A stretch of 64,000 bases of DNA from assembly GCA_015075745.1 (NCBI GenBank), contig JABTTW010000001.1, positions 1,364,001 to 1,428,000 on the forward strand. Reading direction: 5' to 3'. Both the position numbers and the translations under genes were made by a program. Positions 8,502-17,064 of the stretch are shown here, one piece after another. The number at the start of each line of letters is the position of its first letter. Position 1 is the stretch's first letter. Under the pieces are notes generated by a model. The model searched no databases. It had not been told where the DNA came from and saw nothing but the letters and a program-made list of their open reading frames with translations. This DNA is from Planctomycetia bacterium. Its GTDB lineage: Bacteria; Planctomycetota; Phycisphaerae; UBA1845; UTPLA1.

Positions 8502-10835
8502 GTGACAAGAACTTCTCACATTCGGCGTCGCGTGGCGACACTACTTCCAGCGCTTGTTGCGATGGCCGCGTATCTGTTGAGTCCGCCGGCGTCCACTCTT
8601 GCACAGTGCGAATACGACTGGCTTCCCGGCGCGGGTCTGCCGGGGGTCGATGGCGGGGTGTCGTCGATGATCAACTGGGACCCGGACGGCGACGGACCGC
8701 AGAGTGAGATACTTGTTGTCGGCGGGATATTTGAAGCGGCGGGCAATGTGCTGACGCGCCATGCGGCCGCATGGGACGGAATGCAATGGCGGGCGATGGA
8801 CAACGGGCTGTTCCGCGCTGGGGTCACTGCTCTTGGTGTTCACGACGGGCAGTTGTATGCGGGCGTCTATAAGAACAGCGACGGACTTCCGCCTCGCGTA
8901 CTTCGGTGGGATGGCGCCGAGTGGCAGACGGTCGGCAACGTGACGCGCGGTTCTTTGCTTGCGTATGTCAGCGCGTTCGCGAGCTTCAACGGGAACCTGG
9001 TGATTGCCGGGTCCCTTTCGGAGGTCGACGGCGTCTCGACGCCCGGGTTTGCGATGTGGGACGGCAAGTCGTGGCAGCCGCTGGGATCGGGGGTGTCGGG
9101 CACATCCCCACCGATCGGGTATGGGCTGCATGTCATGAATGGAGAATTGATCGTCAGCGGATCGTTCACGATGGCAGGCGGCATCAGCGCCAATCGCATC
9201 GCTGCATGGAACGGGGAAACGTGGCGTGCGCTTGGGAGCGGTTTCTCATCGAGCGGCGCATCGGCGTTTGCGGAATTCAATAGCGACTTGATCGCCGGGG
9301 GATATTTCTATGAAGCGGGCGGCATTGTCGTCAACAACATCGCTCGATGGGATGGCGTCGCGTGGCATTCCATGGGCGAAACCAACAGACCGGTTAATGC
9401 ACTGCGCGTGTTCAACGGGGAGTTGATCGCGGCAGGGGAGTTCGGAGGTGTAGGGGGCGTGCTGACTCAAAGAATCGCGCGCTGGAATGGTGTGACGTGG
9501 GACCATGTCGGCAAGGGGATCGGATACGCCCACGGCGGCAGAGTGTATGCGCTGGGCCAACTGGGCGGTGACTTGTACGTCGGAGGTACATTCGGCGTCG
9601 CCGGAGGCGGCGTTGATGTGCAGAACTTCGCCCGTTGGGATGGTAGCGAGTGGCAAAGAGTCGGCGACGGTCTCATCGGTCCAGTTTATTCGTTTGGCGT
9701 GTACGACGGTGAGTTGATTGCGGCCGGGATGTCTCAGTTTAGCAGCGAACTGAATATCAATTATCTGTCTCGATACCGAGACGGTCGGTGGTCGAGAATG
9801 GCCAGTCACGTCGGGATTATCGACGAGATGATGACATTTCGCGGAGACCTGATCGTGGCCGGTGTGTTTGGCGCGGTTGACGGCACGCCTGCCAACAGCC
9901 TGGCGCGATGGGACGGGCAGAGGTGGTCCGCGGTCAGTACCGCCCTTGCGCAGGATTCTCCTTTGACCATTGCCGCGATGGTGGAATACCGCGACGAACT
10001 CGTCATCGCGGGCAGCTTCAGCCGCGCCGGCGGCGTGGTCGTCAACAACATTGCCCGATGGGACGGGACGACGTGGCGTTCACTTGGAACAGGAACTTCG
10101 TGGATCGTACTGGCATTGGAGGTTTTTCAGGGCGAGCTCATAGTGGGCGGCAACTTCACCAGCGTGGACGGGCAGGACATTCCGTACCTCGCGCGATGGA
10201 ATGGGGAGACGTGGCTTCCCGTCGGTCCGCGACTGAACGGCGGCGTGTCGGCGCTGGCGGTCCACCATGACAAGCTGATCGTCGGCGGAGGATTTTCAAC
10301 GGCGGACGGCGTGCCGACTGCCAATGTCGCCGAGTGGGGTGGTGACAACTGGACGCCGTTGGGCACCGGGTTTGGCGGCTATGGAATCAACGACTTTGCG
10401 ACGTACAACGATGAACTCTACGCATCGGGTTCATTCTGGGTGCCCGACGGGAACTCCGGGTACATCGCTCGCTGGGACGGTGAGAATTGGAAGGATGTCG
10501 CCGCGAGTCTGGGCGGCGAAGTTTATGCATTGCAAGCGTGGAATGGCGAACTGGTGGTGGGCGGCGACTATCCCTACCCCCTTGAGTGGTCGACGGACAA
10601 TTACTACGTCGCGCGATTAGCGCCGGTCTGCCGGGTCGGAGATATGAACTGCGACCATGTGATCGACGCGGGTGATGTGAGCCGGTTTGTGAACGCCATT
10701 TTGGAGCCGGAGAACCTCACCGGGTGCGGTCGCTACATCGCCAATACGAACCGGGACGTATTCGATGACGGCACGTCACGGGTCGATGCACTTGATATCG
10801 CAAGCTTTGTTGACGCAGTGCTGAATCATCCTTGA
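8502..10835 (+). CDS. Secreted WDG-repeat propeller-like protein with C-terminal dockerin
   Basis: The product is about 777 residues from GTG 8502. Earlier in-frame starts are GTG 8493 and TTG 8478; the only Shine-Dalgarno-like AAGGG (8485-8489) is close to 8493, so the exact start is open. A signal peptide with RRR n-region ends near TLA-QC. Then come 13 units of about 45-50 residues with the pattern NGELI-x2-G-x-F-x3-GG and ARWDG-x2-W-x2-LG-x-G, which predicts beta-propeller blades. The C-terminus has a dockerin pair starting GDMNCDHVIDAGDVSRFVN. It is presumably extracellular and no enzymatic motif was seen. Flanking 68-bp repeats lie in opposite orientations on the two sides. Confidence 0.85.
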   Translation: MTRTSHIRRRVATLLPALVAMAAYLLSPPASTLAQCEYDWLPGAGLPGVDGGVSSMINWDPDGDGPQSEILVVGGIFEAAGNVLTRHAAAWDGMQWRAMDNGLFRAGVTALGVHDGQLYAGVYKNSDGLPPRVLRWDGAEWQTVGNVTRGSLLAYVSAFASFNGNLVIAGSLSEVDGVSTPGFAMWDGKSWQPLGSGVSGTSPPIGYGLHVMNGELIVSGSFTMAGGISANRIAAWNGETWRALGSGFSSSGASAFAEFNSDLIAGGYFYEAGGIVVNNIARWDGVAWHSMGETNRPVNALRVFNGELIAAGEFGGVGGVLTQRIARWNGVTWDHVGKGIGYAHGGRVYALGQLGGDLYVGGTFGVAGGGVDVQNFARWDGSEWQRVGDGLIGPVYSFGVYDGELIAAGMSQFSSELNINYLSRYRDGRWSRMASHVGIIDEMMTFRGDLIVAGVFGAVDGTPANSLARWDGQRWSAVSTALAQDSPLTIAAMVEYRDELVIAGSFSRAGGVVVNNIARWDGTTWRSLGTGTSWIVLALEVFQGELIVGGNFTSVDGQDIPYLARWNGETWLPVGPRLNGGVSALAVHHDKLIVGGGFSTADGVPTANVAEWGGDNWTPLGTGFGGYGINDFATYNDELYASGSFWVPDGNSGYIARWDGENWKDVAASLGGEVYALQAWNGELVVGGDYPYPLEWSTDNYYVARLAPVCRVGDMNCDHVIDAGDVSRFVNAILEPENLTGCGRYIANTNRDVFDDGTSRVDALDIASFVDAVLNHP

Positions 10836-10893
10836 TCGGGCACGGGCGGATTTGATTTCTTAATTAAGTATTTTTTTGGCGCGCGCGGGAGAT

Positions 10894-10912
10894 GCGACCC
10901 CTTCGGGGTCGC
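10894..10912. repeat. GC-rich hairpin
   Basis: GCGACCCC-TTC-GGGGTCGC forms an 8-bp stem with a 3-base loop, 58 bp after the dockerin gene stop. It could be a transcription end, but no T-run follows. A second small hairpin (GGCCC-TTC-GGGCC) lies near 10967-10979. Confidence 0.5.
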
Positions 10913-10980
10913 TTTGCGCGGGGTGGGCTCGCGGTACAGGGGCGATGCCCCTGCCTACTCACTTTTGGCCCTTCGGGCCG

Positions 10981-11160
10981 GAGGCAGGTTGATCGTGCCG
11001 ATTGCCGATTTATCGGGGTAGATGCTGGTTAATCAAATGGATAACGGGTTCATCGAGTCGATTGCAGGTTCAACGAGCCGGATGCGAGTTGATTGAGTTG
11101 ATTGCGGGCAACTGGGCCAGGTGCAAATCAATCGAACCGATGCGGGTTGGTCGATTTGCC
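10981..11160 (+). repeat. Degenerate tandem array with 20-bp period (about nine units)
   Basis: Eight consecutive 20-bp blocks from 10981 to 11140 keep register. The first halves vary around GATTGCGGGTT and the second halves around NATCGAGCCG. Examples are ATAACGGGTTCATCGAGTCG (11041-11060) and ATTGCAGGTTCAACGAGCCG (11061-11080). A ninth unit at 11141-11160 is shifted by about two bases. The period is not a multiple of three, and no frame across it gives a conserved peptide. Units are too diverged and too close together for a CRISPR array. Confidence 0.75.
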
Positions 11161-11162
11161 AG

Positions 11163-11188
11163 GCGAGATGCGCGAGGCGGCATCTCGC
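11163..11188. repeat. Hairpin after the 20-bp array
   Basis: GCGAGATGC (11163-11171) pairs perfectly with GCATCTCGC (11180-11188) across an 8-base loop. It directly follows the last unit of the tandem array. Function unknown. Confidence 0.55.
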
Positions 11189-11358
11189 GCAGGCAGCTGT
11201 GTAGGCGCGCACGGGGAGCAAGTGTGGTTGGTGCGAGGAGTACCAGCATGACCTTGGCGCACGAAACGATCAGCGTTCGGCAAACAGCCGTCGGAACTCG
11301 GCGGGCTGCCGCAGTGTTTCGGCCTCATGTCACTCAAAAAACGCCAAAATATCGAAGC

Positions 11359-11426
11359 GCCCCAACACATGCCCGACACGAGAGTTGCGAACGAAAAAAA
11401 TCGCGTGTGTCACCTTATGTCACCTT
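11359..11426 (-). repeat. 68-bp dispersed repeat, copy C (inverted)
   Basis: Read on the minus strand it matches copy A over all 68 bp without gaps and with about five substitutions. It is downstream of the WDG-repeat dockerin gene, while copies A and B lie upstream in the opposite orientation. Matching to copy B continues beyond the core on the GGGGC side. Confidence 0.85.
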
Positions 11427-11514
11427 CTCTTTTGGCGCGAAGTGCGTGCGAAAAACCGGCCGGCATGGGCGCGCGGCCGCTTGCGGACGATTGCCCACGG
11501 TGGATGTTCAGCCG

Positions 11515-11533
11515 CCCGGACTGGAAGTCCGGG
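11515..11533. repeat. CCCGGACT hairpin, REP-like
   Basis: CCCGGACT-GGA-AGTCCGGG forms an 8-bp stem with a 3-base loop. It lies about 70 bp before the ATG of the zinc dehydrogenase. The shape resembles short interspersed palindromes common between genes in planctomycetes, which is my recollection and was not searched. Confidence 0.45.
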
Positions 11534-11600
11534 GCTCGTCGGACTGGGGTTCTTGCGGCGGCTTGCAGGGGCGCGGCGTCGCACCGAAAATGCGGCGACT

Positions 11601-12707
11601 ATGAGCAAGAATGCCAAAGCCGCGGTGATGAGTGCCTTCAAGGAAGCCATTGGAGTGCAGGAGTTCCCGTTGCCGGATGCGCTGGCGGCGGGCGACGTGC
11701 TGGTGAAGGTGACGATGGCCGGGGTGTGCGGGACGGACGTTCATCTGCACAAGGGCGAGCTGGCGGTGCCGCTGCCGCTGATCATGGGGCATGAGACGGT
11801 CGGCCTGGTGGAGGCGATCGGCGGCGAGGCGAATGACTGGCTGGGCGCGCCGCTGAAAAACGGCGACCGGGTGTCGTGGACTGTGGGCCGGCCTTGCGGC
11901 GAGTGTCTTTACTGCCGGCTGCACCGATTGCCGTCGCGCTGCTCGAACCGCAAGGCGTACGGGGTGAACACGCCGTGCAACCACGCGCCGCACTTTCTCG
12001 GCGGGTATGGGCAGTATCACCATCTGCGCGCGGGGACGGCGATCTTCAAGCTGGCGGACGATCTGCCGTCGGAAGCGCTCATCGGCGCGGGCTGCGCGCT
12101 GGTGACGTGCGTGCACGGCTACGAGAAGATGCCGGTGCGCTGGGCGGAGTCGTGCGTGGTGCAGGGGGCGGGGCCGGTGGGGCTGGCGGCCATCGCCATC
12201 GCATCGGACGCGGGGGCGCGGCCGATCATCGCCATCGGCGGGCCGAAGGATCGACTGGAGCGGTGCCAGCGCTTCGGGGCGGACATCACCATCGACATCG
12301 ACGAGATCAAGAACCCCGACAAGCGGCGCGGCATCGTTTTGGAGAACACCAACGGGCTGGGGGCGGACGTGGTGATCGAGTGCGTCGGGCATCCGTCGGC
12401 GGTGTCGGAAGGATGGCACCTGGCGCGCGACGGCGGGCGGTACATGGTGCTCGGGCAATACTGCGACGCCGGGCCGATCCCGCTGAACCCGCATTACATC
12501 ACCAAGAAGGAGCTGGAGATTCACGGCTCGTACGGCAGCGAGCCGCACCATTGGGCCAAGGCGCTGGAGTTCCTGCGGGCACGGGGGGACCGATTTCCGT
12601 TTCACGAGCTCATCACGCATCGCTACTCGCTGGACCAGGTGAACGAGGCGCTGGACGCAGTGGCGCACTGGCGGACGGGCAAGGCGGTGATTTGTCCGAA
12701 TGGGTAG
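11601..12707 (+). CDS. Zinc-binding medium-chain alcohol dehydrogenase
   Basis: This 368-residue cytoplasmic MDR-family oxidoreductase should use NAD(P). Catalytic zinc ligands appear as Cys43 (AGVCGTD) and His64-Glu65 (GHETVG). A structural zinc lobe has Cys99, Cys102, Cys105 and Cys114. The Rossmann motif GAGPVG is at 189-194. A long insertion after the structural zinc (NTPCNHAPHFLGGYGQYHH) and the general pattern recall the threonine-dehydrogenase-like or phosphonate-linked alcohol dehydrogenases, but the substrate cannot be assigned. The ATG at 11601 fits the family start; no strong Shine-Dalgarno precedes it. It is preceded by the repeat-rich gap and followed by the GGTGGGC repeats. Confidence 0.87.
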   Translation: MSKNAKAAVMSAFKEAIGVQEFPLPDALAAGDVLVKVTMAGVCGTDVHLHKGELAVPLPLIMGHETVGLVEAIGGEANDWLGAPLKNGDRVSWTVGRPCGECLYCRLHRLPSRCSNRKAYGVNTPCNHAPHFLGGYGQYHHLRAGTAIFKLADDLPSEALIGAGCALVTCVHGYEKMPVRWAESCVVQGAGPVGLAAIAIASDAGARPIIAIGGPKDRLERCQRFGADITIDIDEIKNPDKRRGIVLENTNGLGADVVIECVGHPSAVSEGWHLARDGGRYMVLGQYCDAGPIPLNPHYITKKELEIHGSYGSEPHHWAKALEFLRARGDRFPFHELITHRYSLDQVNEALDAVAHWRTGKAVICPNG

Positions 12708-12748
12708 GAGGAGACCTGGGGCGCAATACGGCACATTGACGCGGCATC

Positions 12749-12780
12749 GATGGTGGGCAGAGCCCACCCTACGGGGGCGC
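12749..12780 (+). repeat. GGTGGGC-AGA-GCCCACC repeat, copy 1
   Basis: A 32-bp sequence repeated exactly 57 bp further on. It contains a 7-bp stem around AGA, followed by CTACGGGGGCGC. Read on the minus strand it yields the VGWALPTI-type peptide often misannotated as protein in many genomes, so it is best treated as a REP-like intergenic element. Confidence 0.75.
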
Positions 12781-12805
12781 AGCGGTCGGTGAATTGCACG
12801 GGGGC

Positions 12806-12837
12806 GATGGTGGGCAGAGCCCACCCTACGGGGGCGC
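12806..12837 (+). repeat. GGTGGGC-AGA-GCCCACC repeat, copy 2
   Basis: Identical over 32 bp to the copy at 12749-12780. The pair sits between the zinc dehydrogenase and the ComM-type gene. Confidence 0.75.
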
Positions 12838-12916
12838 GGGGGGGCGGGGCCATTGCGGGGGCGCTCGGGTTGTCGGGTTTTGGCGAATTGGGTTTTCGTT
12901 GGTAGGCTTCCCGGTC

Positions 12917-14512
12917 ATGCTGGTACAACTTCACACGGCCACTCTGTTTGGTATTGATGCGATCGCCTGCGAGGTCGAGGTGAATATCTCGTCGCGCGGG
13001 TTTGCCGCGCCGGTGATCGTCGGATTGCCGGACGCGGCGGTGAAGGAAAGCCTGGAGCGGATTCGCACGGCGATCACCAATTGCGGATACCAGCCGCCGG
13101 GCAATCGGACGGTGATCAACCTTGCGCCGGCGGACATTCGCAAGGAGGGGCCGGCGTTCGATCTGCCGATCGCGCTGGGGATGATCTTCGCCAACGACGG
13201 CATCGCCCCGCCGGAGTTGAAAGAGTATGTCATCGTCGGGGAACTGGCGCTTGACGGACGGGTGCGGCCGATCAAGGGGGCGCTTTCGATCGCGATGATG
13301 GCGCAGAGCGAGGGCTTTCGCGGGGTGATCGTGCCGCGCGAGAATGCCAACGAGGCGGCGGTGGTCGACGGGCTGGAGGTCATCGCGGTGGCATCGCTGG
13401 CCGAGGCGGTGGGCTTTGTCGTCGGGCAACTGCCGCTGGAACCGACGACGGTCGATCTCGATCAGCAATTCGCGCAGGCGTCGGCGTATGACCTCGACTT
13501 TGCGGATGTGCGCGGGCAGGAGTTTGCCAAGCGGGCGCTGATTATCGCGGCGGCCGGAGGGCATAATGTGCTGCTCGTCGGGCCGCCGGGCTCGGGCAAG
13601 ACATTCATGGCGAAGTGTCTGCCGACGATATTGCCGGCGCTGACGCTTGCGGAGTCGCTGGAGACGACGCGTATCTGGTCGGCTTCGGGCAAGCTGCCGT
13701 CGGGGGCGACGCTGATGGCAACGCGGCCGGTGCGGACGCCGCATCATTCGGCGAGCAGCCCGGCCCTGGTGGGGGGCGGGACGATTCCGCAGGCGGGCGA
13801 GGTCTCGCTGGCGCACCACGGGGTGCTGTTTCTGGATGAGTTCCCGGAGTTTCAGCGTGCCATCCTGGAGACGCTACGGCAGCCGATGGAGGATGGGTGC
13901 GTCACGATTGCGCGGGCGCACAGCGTGGTGCGGTTTCCGGCGGAATTCATGATGGTGGCGGCGATGAACCCCTGCCCCTGCGGGTATCTGTCGGACCCGC
14001 GGAAGCCGTGCAAGTGTTCGCAGATGCAGATCGAGCGGTATCGGGCGCGGATCAGCGGGCCGCTCATCGATCGGATTGATATTCATATTACGGTGCCGGC
14101 GGTGCCGTTTGACGAACTGCGGAACAAGAAGGTGGGCACGGACTCGAAGAAGATGCGCGAGGAGGTGCTGGCGGCGCGCAACGTTCAACATGCGCGCTTC
14201 GCGGCTTCGAGGGAGCAGGCGGCGCAATCGGCAGGGCGCGAGGAGACGGCCGTCCTCACCGCGGCGCGTGCGACGACGACGATGCTCAATGCGCGGATGG
14301 GCCCGAAGCTGGTGCGGCAGCATTGTCCGCTGGACAGCGCCGGGGAGACGATCCTCAAGCAGGCGATGACGGAGCTGGGACTGTCGGCACGGGCGCACGA
14401 CAAGGTGCTGCGCATCTCGCGGACGATTGCGGACCTTGCGGGGTCGCAGCGCATTTTGCCAGAACACGTCAGCGAGGCGGTGAACTATCGGCAGCTCGAT
14501 CGGCAGCGATGA
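12917..14512 (+). CDS. YifB/ComM-family Mg-chelatase-like AAA+ ATPase
   Basis: This 531-residue protein begins with the ComM N-terminal chelatase-like domain (IVGLPDAAVKES, INLAPADIRKEG). Walker A GPPGSGKT is at 222-229 and Walker B is in GVLFLDEFPEF. The Mg-chelatase C-terminal part has a CPCGY-x-C zinc-like cluster (NPCPCGYLSDPRKPCKC). In naturally competent bacteria ComM is a hexameric helicase that helps branch migration during recombination. The family is widespread also in non-competent species. The ATG at 12917 matches the family N-terminus (MLVQLHTATLFGID). It converges on the helicase gene, with 57 bp between the stops. Confidence 0.92.
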   Translation: MLVQLHTATLFGIDAIACEVEVNISSRGFAAPVIVGLPDAAVKESLERIRTAITNCGYQPPGNRTVINLAPADIRKEGPAFDLPIALGMIFANDGIAPPELKEYVIVGELALDGRVRPIKGALSIAMMAQSEGFRGVIVPRENANEAAVVDGLEVIAVASLAEAVGFVVGQLPLEPTTVDLDQQFAQASAYDLDFADVRGQEFAKRALIIAAAGGHNVLLVGPPGSGKTFMAKCLPTILPALTLAESLETTRIWSASGKLPSGATLMATRPVRTPHHSASSPALVGGGTIPQAGEVSLAHHGVLFLDEFPEFQRAILETLRQPMEDGCVTIARAHSVVRFPAEFMMVAAMNPCPCGYLSDPRKPCKCSQMQIERYRARISGPLIDRIDIHITVPAVPFDELRNKKVGTDSKKMREEVLAARNVQHARFAASREQAAQSAGREETAVLTAARATTTMLNARMGPKLVRQHCPLDSAGETILKQAMTELGLSARAHDKVLRISRTIADLAGSQRILPEHVSEAVNYRQLDRQR

Positions 14513-14569
14513 AAGCGATCGGCCGTCGCCGAGCCGGCGCTGGAATGAACCGCCCAATGCCTGGGAAAC

Positions 14570-16096
14570 TTAGCGGCGACGGCGGCGGGAACGGTGCTTG
14601 GTGCTGCCGAAGGTCGGCTTGGCCTGGGCGGTCGCGGTTCCGCCGGCGTGAGCTGCCGGGCGCTGCGTCGTATCGCGCTTGGGCGCTGATCGGCCGTCTG
14701 AATCCCGCTGGGGCGCGGGCTGATTTCCGCGTCCATGGTGGGTGGCAGCCGCGGACTGTCCGGAATGACCCGGCCTGCCGCCGCGGCGCTTCTTTCGGCG
14801 CGGCCTGCCGTGCGATGCGTTGTCTCGCTGCGGTGCGTGCGCATTGCGGTCGCGGTTGTCCGAGTGGCCATGCTGTCGCGATGTCGCCTGCCTCGGCCGT
14901 CCGGGATTATGAATCGGTGACGAGCGCGGGCGATCGGCGGCATCATTCGATGCACCAGCCTGCGCGTATTCGGGATGTTCGCGAATGACGGTGATCGTCT
15001 TGCAGATCAGTCGCTCGATGGCGTTGAGCTGGGATCGCTCGTCCGAGTCACAGAAGGAGACGGCGAAGCCTGACGCGCCGGCGCGGGCGGTACGACCGAT
15101 GCGATGGACGTAGGTCTCGGGGGTGTCGGGCATGTCGTAATTCACGACGTGGGAGATTTCATCGATATCGAGTCCGCGGGCGGCAATGTCGGTGGCCACG
15201 AGGACGCGCGACCTGCCCGATTTGAAGTTTTCCATAGCTCGAAGCCGGGCGTTCTGGCTCTTATTGCTGTGGATGGCCTCGCAGGGAACGCCGGCGATCT
15301 CGAGATCGCGGACGACCTTGTTGGCCCCGCGGCGGGTGCGGGTGAAGATCAACGAGCGGGTGAACGCCGTTGTGCCGAGCAGGTGGTTCAGGAGGGCGGG
15401 CTTGTTTCGGCGCTTGAGGAAATAGACGGATTGCTCCACGTTGTCGGCGGCGGCGGATTCGCGGGCCACCTGCACGAGTACGGGTTTGTTAAGCATGGCA
15501 TCGGCGAGCTTGCGGATGTCGGGCGGCATGGTGGCGGAGAAGAACAGGGTCTGCCGCACCTTTGGCACCTTGGCGACGATCTTGCGGATGTCGTTGATGA
15601 AGCCCATGTCGAGCATGCGGTCGGCTTCGTCGAGGACGAGCACTTCAACGGTGCTGAGGTCGATGTGGCCCTGGTTCATCAGGTCGAGGAGCCGACCCGG
15701 GGTGGCGACGAGGACGTCAACACCGTGGCGAATGCCGGCGACCTGCCGGCCCTGGCCGACGCCGCCGTAGATGACCAATTCGCGCAGGCCAGTATGCGCA
15801 CCGTAGACGCGGAAGCTCTCGCCGATCTGCGAAGCGAGTTCACGCGTTGGGGAGAGGACGAGCGTTCGGATCGGCCTGATGCGGCCATTGGAGCCGGTGG
15901 GCTTCATCAATCGGTGGAGAATGGGCAAAGCAAAAGCGGCCGTCTTGCCGGTGCCGGTTTGGGCACAGCCGAGAAGGTCGTGGCCCTCGAGCACCTGGGG
16001 GATGGCCTGGACCTGAATGGGTGTGGGGGTGGTGTAGCCTTCGGCGGTCACAGCGCGAAGGATCGGCTCAGCGAGCCCGAGGTCTTCGAATTTCAT
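14570..16096 (-). CDS. DEAD-box RNA helicase (RhlE-like)
   Basis: The product is 508 residues. The Q motif region ([10 protein letters not shown]) is followed by motif I AQTGTGKT at 45-52, Ia [31 protein letters not shown] and [12 protein letters not shown]. The helicase core ends near residue 375. The tail of about 130 residues is low-complexity, rich in Arg, His, Gly and Gln, and ends in a run of arginines, which should bind RNA. Such enzymes remodel RNA in ribosome assembly, cold response or decay. The ATG at 16096 has AGGA six bases upstream; an earlier in-frame codon at 16174 would add a non-family extension. Confidence 0.92.
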   Translation of the reverse strand: MKFEDLGLAEPILRAVTAEGYTTPTPIQVQAIPQVLEGHDLLGCAQTGTGKTAAFALPILHRLMKPTGSNGRIRPIRTLVLSPTRELASQIGESFRVYGAHTGLRELVIYGGVGQGRQVAGIRHGVDVLVATPGRLLDLMNQGHIDLSTVEVLVLDEADRMLDMGFINDIRKIVAKVPKVRQTLFFSATMPPDIRKLADAMLNKPVLVQVARESAAADNVEQSVYFLKRRNKPALLNHLLGTTAFTRSLIFTRTRRGANKVVRDLEIAGVPCEAIHSNKSQNARLRAMENFKSGRSRVLVATDIAARGLDIDEISHVVNYDMPDTPETYVHRIGRTARAGASGFAVSFCDSDERSQLNAIERLICKTITVIREHPEYAQAGASNDAADRPRSSPIHNPGRPRQATSRQHGHSDNRDRNAHAPQRDNASHGRPRRKKRRGGRPGHSGQSAAATHHGRGNQPAPQRDSDGRSAPKRDTTQRPAAHAGGTATAQAKPTFGSTKHRSRRRRR

Positions 16097-16367
16097 GAAT
16101 GTTCCTGTTGAAATTGGCGGACAGAAGTGGAAAGTGCCGTCGAATGTCCCGGACGCGTGTCGCGTCCTCATCAAGTCATCGGATCAAGGCAATCATCCAA
16201 CGGCTTTCTGCCTCGTTGAATCAAGCAATATCGTAGTGCATGGCGGACTGGATGTCCAATGGCAGCCTCAAGGCACTGGAATTGGGCGAATCGGCAGTTT
16301 CGGCCGGTGGGTCGGGCTCCTGGTCGGGTATGAGGCCTTAAGAAGCCGATGGTCGCGCCGCGAGGGG

Positions 16368-16925
16368 TCAGAACTTTACCTTCGGCGCTTCCTTTGCGGC
16401 GGCATCGTCGAGCTCGAAGAACTCCTCGGCGCGGAAGCCGAGCGGACCGGCGACGAGCAGGTTGGGAAACTTCTGAATTGCCTCGTTGAAGTCGGCGACG
16501 GCGCGGTTGTAGCGCTGGCGCATGCTGCTGATCTGGTTTTCGGTGGCGGAGAGCTCGGTCGATAATTGCTGGAAGTTGGCGTTGGCTTTCAGATCGGGAT
16601 AGGCCTCGGACAGGGCGAAGATTTGCCGCAAGGCGCCGGTCAGCAGGCCTTCGGCGGCCGCGGATTCGACGGGGGTCTTCGCAGCGACCGCCTGATTGCG
16701 CGCGGCGATGACGCGCTCCAGGCTGTCCTTCTCGTGGGCGGCGTAACCTTTGACCGTCTCGACGACATTGGGGATCAGGTCGTGGCGACGCTTGAGCGAG
16801 ACGTCGATCTGAGCCCAGGATTCGCGCAGGTCCATGCGCCGGCGGACGAACCCGTTATAGGCGACGATGATCCAGAGAAGCCCGACGCCGACGACGACGG
16901 CAAGAGCAATCAGTGCATTGGTCAT
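16368..16925 (-). CDS. LemA family protein
   Basis: This 185-residue protein has one N-terminal transmembrane helix at about 4-25. The LemA helical domain follows, with RRMDLRESWAQIDVSLKRRH, DLIPNVVETVKGYA and ENQISSMRQRYN. Family members are membrane-anchored helical bundles of unclear function, often beside TPM-domain or peptidase genes; none is adjacent here. Flanking intergenic regions of 271 bp and 139 bp contain nothing I can name. Confidence 0.9.
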   Translation of the reverse strand: MTNALIALAVVVGVGLLWIIVAYNGFVRRRMDLRESWAQIDVSLKRRHDLIPNVVETVKGYAAHEKDSLERVIAARNQAVAAKTPVESAAAEGLLTGALRQIFALSEAYPDLKANANFQQLSTELSATENQISSMRQRYNRAVADFNEAIQKFPNLLVAGPLGFRAEEFFELDDAAAKEAPKVKF

Positions 16926-17064
16926 GGGACTGGCTCCGTATTGAATGGCCGGTCAGGACTCTCCCGGCGTGCCCGAGTCATCCGGCAAGAGCGTATCAGC
17001 CATTGCACCGGCCGCCAATAACGAGCTTCGGTCATCGATACTCGTCCAAAGTGCGCTTCACCAA

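Larger units (their letters stand above)
10836..11600. other. Repeat-rich intergenic region without a convincing gene
   Basis: This 765-bp gap holds a run of hairpins, a 20-bp-period degenerate tandem array, the inverted copy of the 68-bp repeat and a GGACTGGAAGTCC-type hairpin just before the dehydrogenase gene. Open frames that cross it read through the repeats out of phase with any conserved protein. Confidence 0.7.

Noticed and set aside
10981-11160. CRISPR array
   Set aside because: Units are 20 bp with no constant repeat and no spacers between them, and no cas gene is present.
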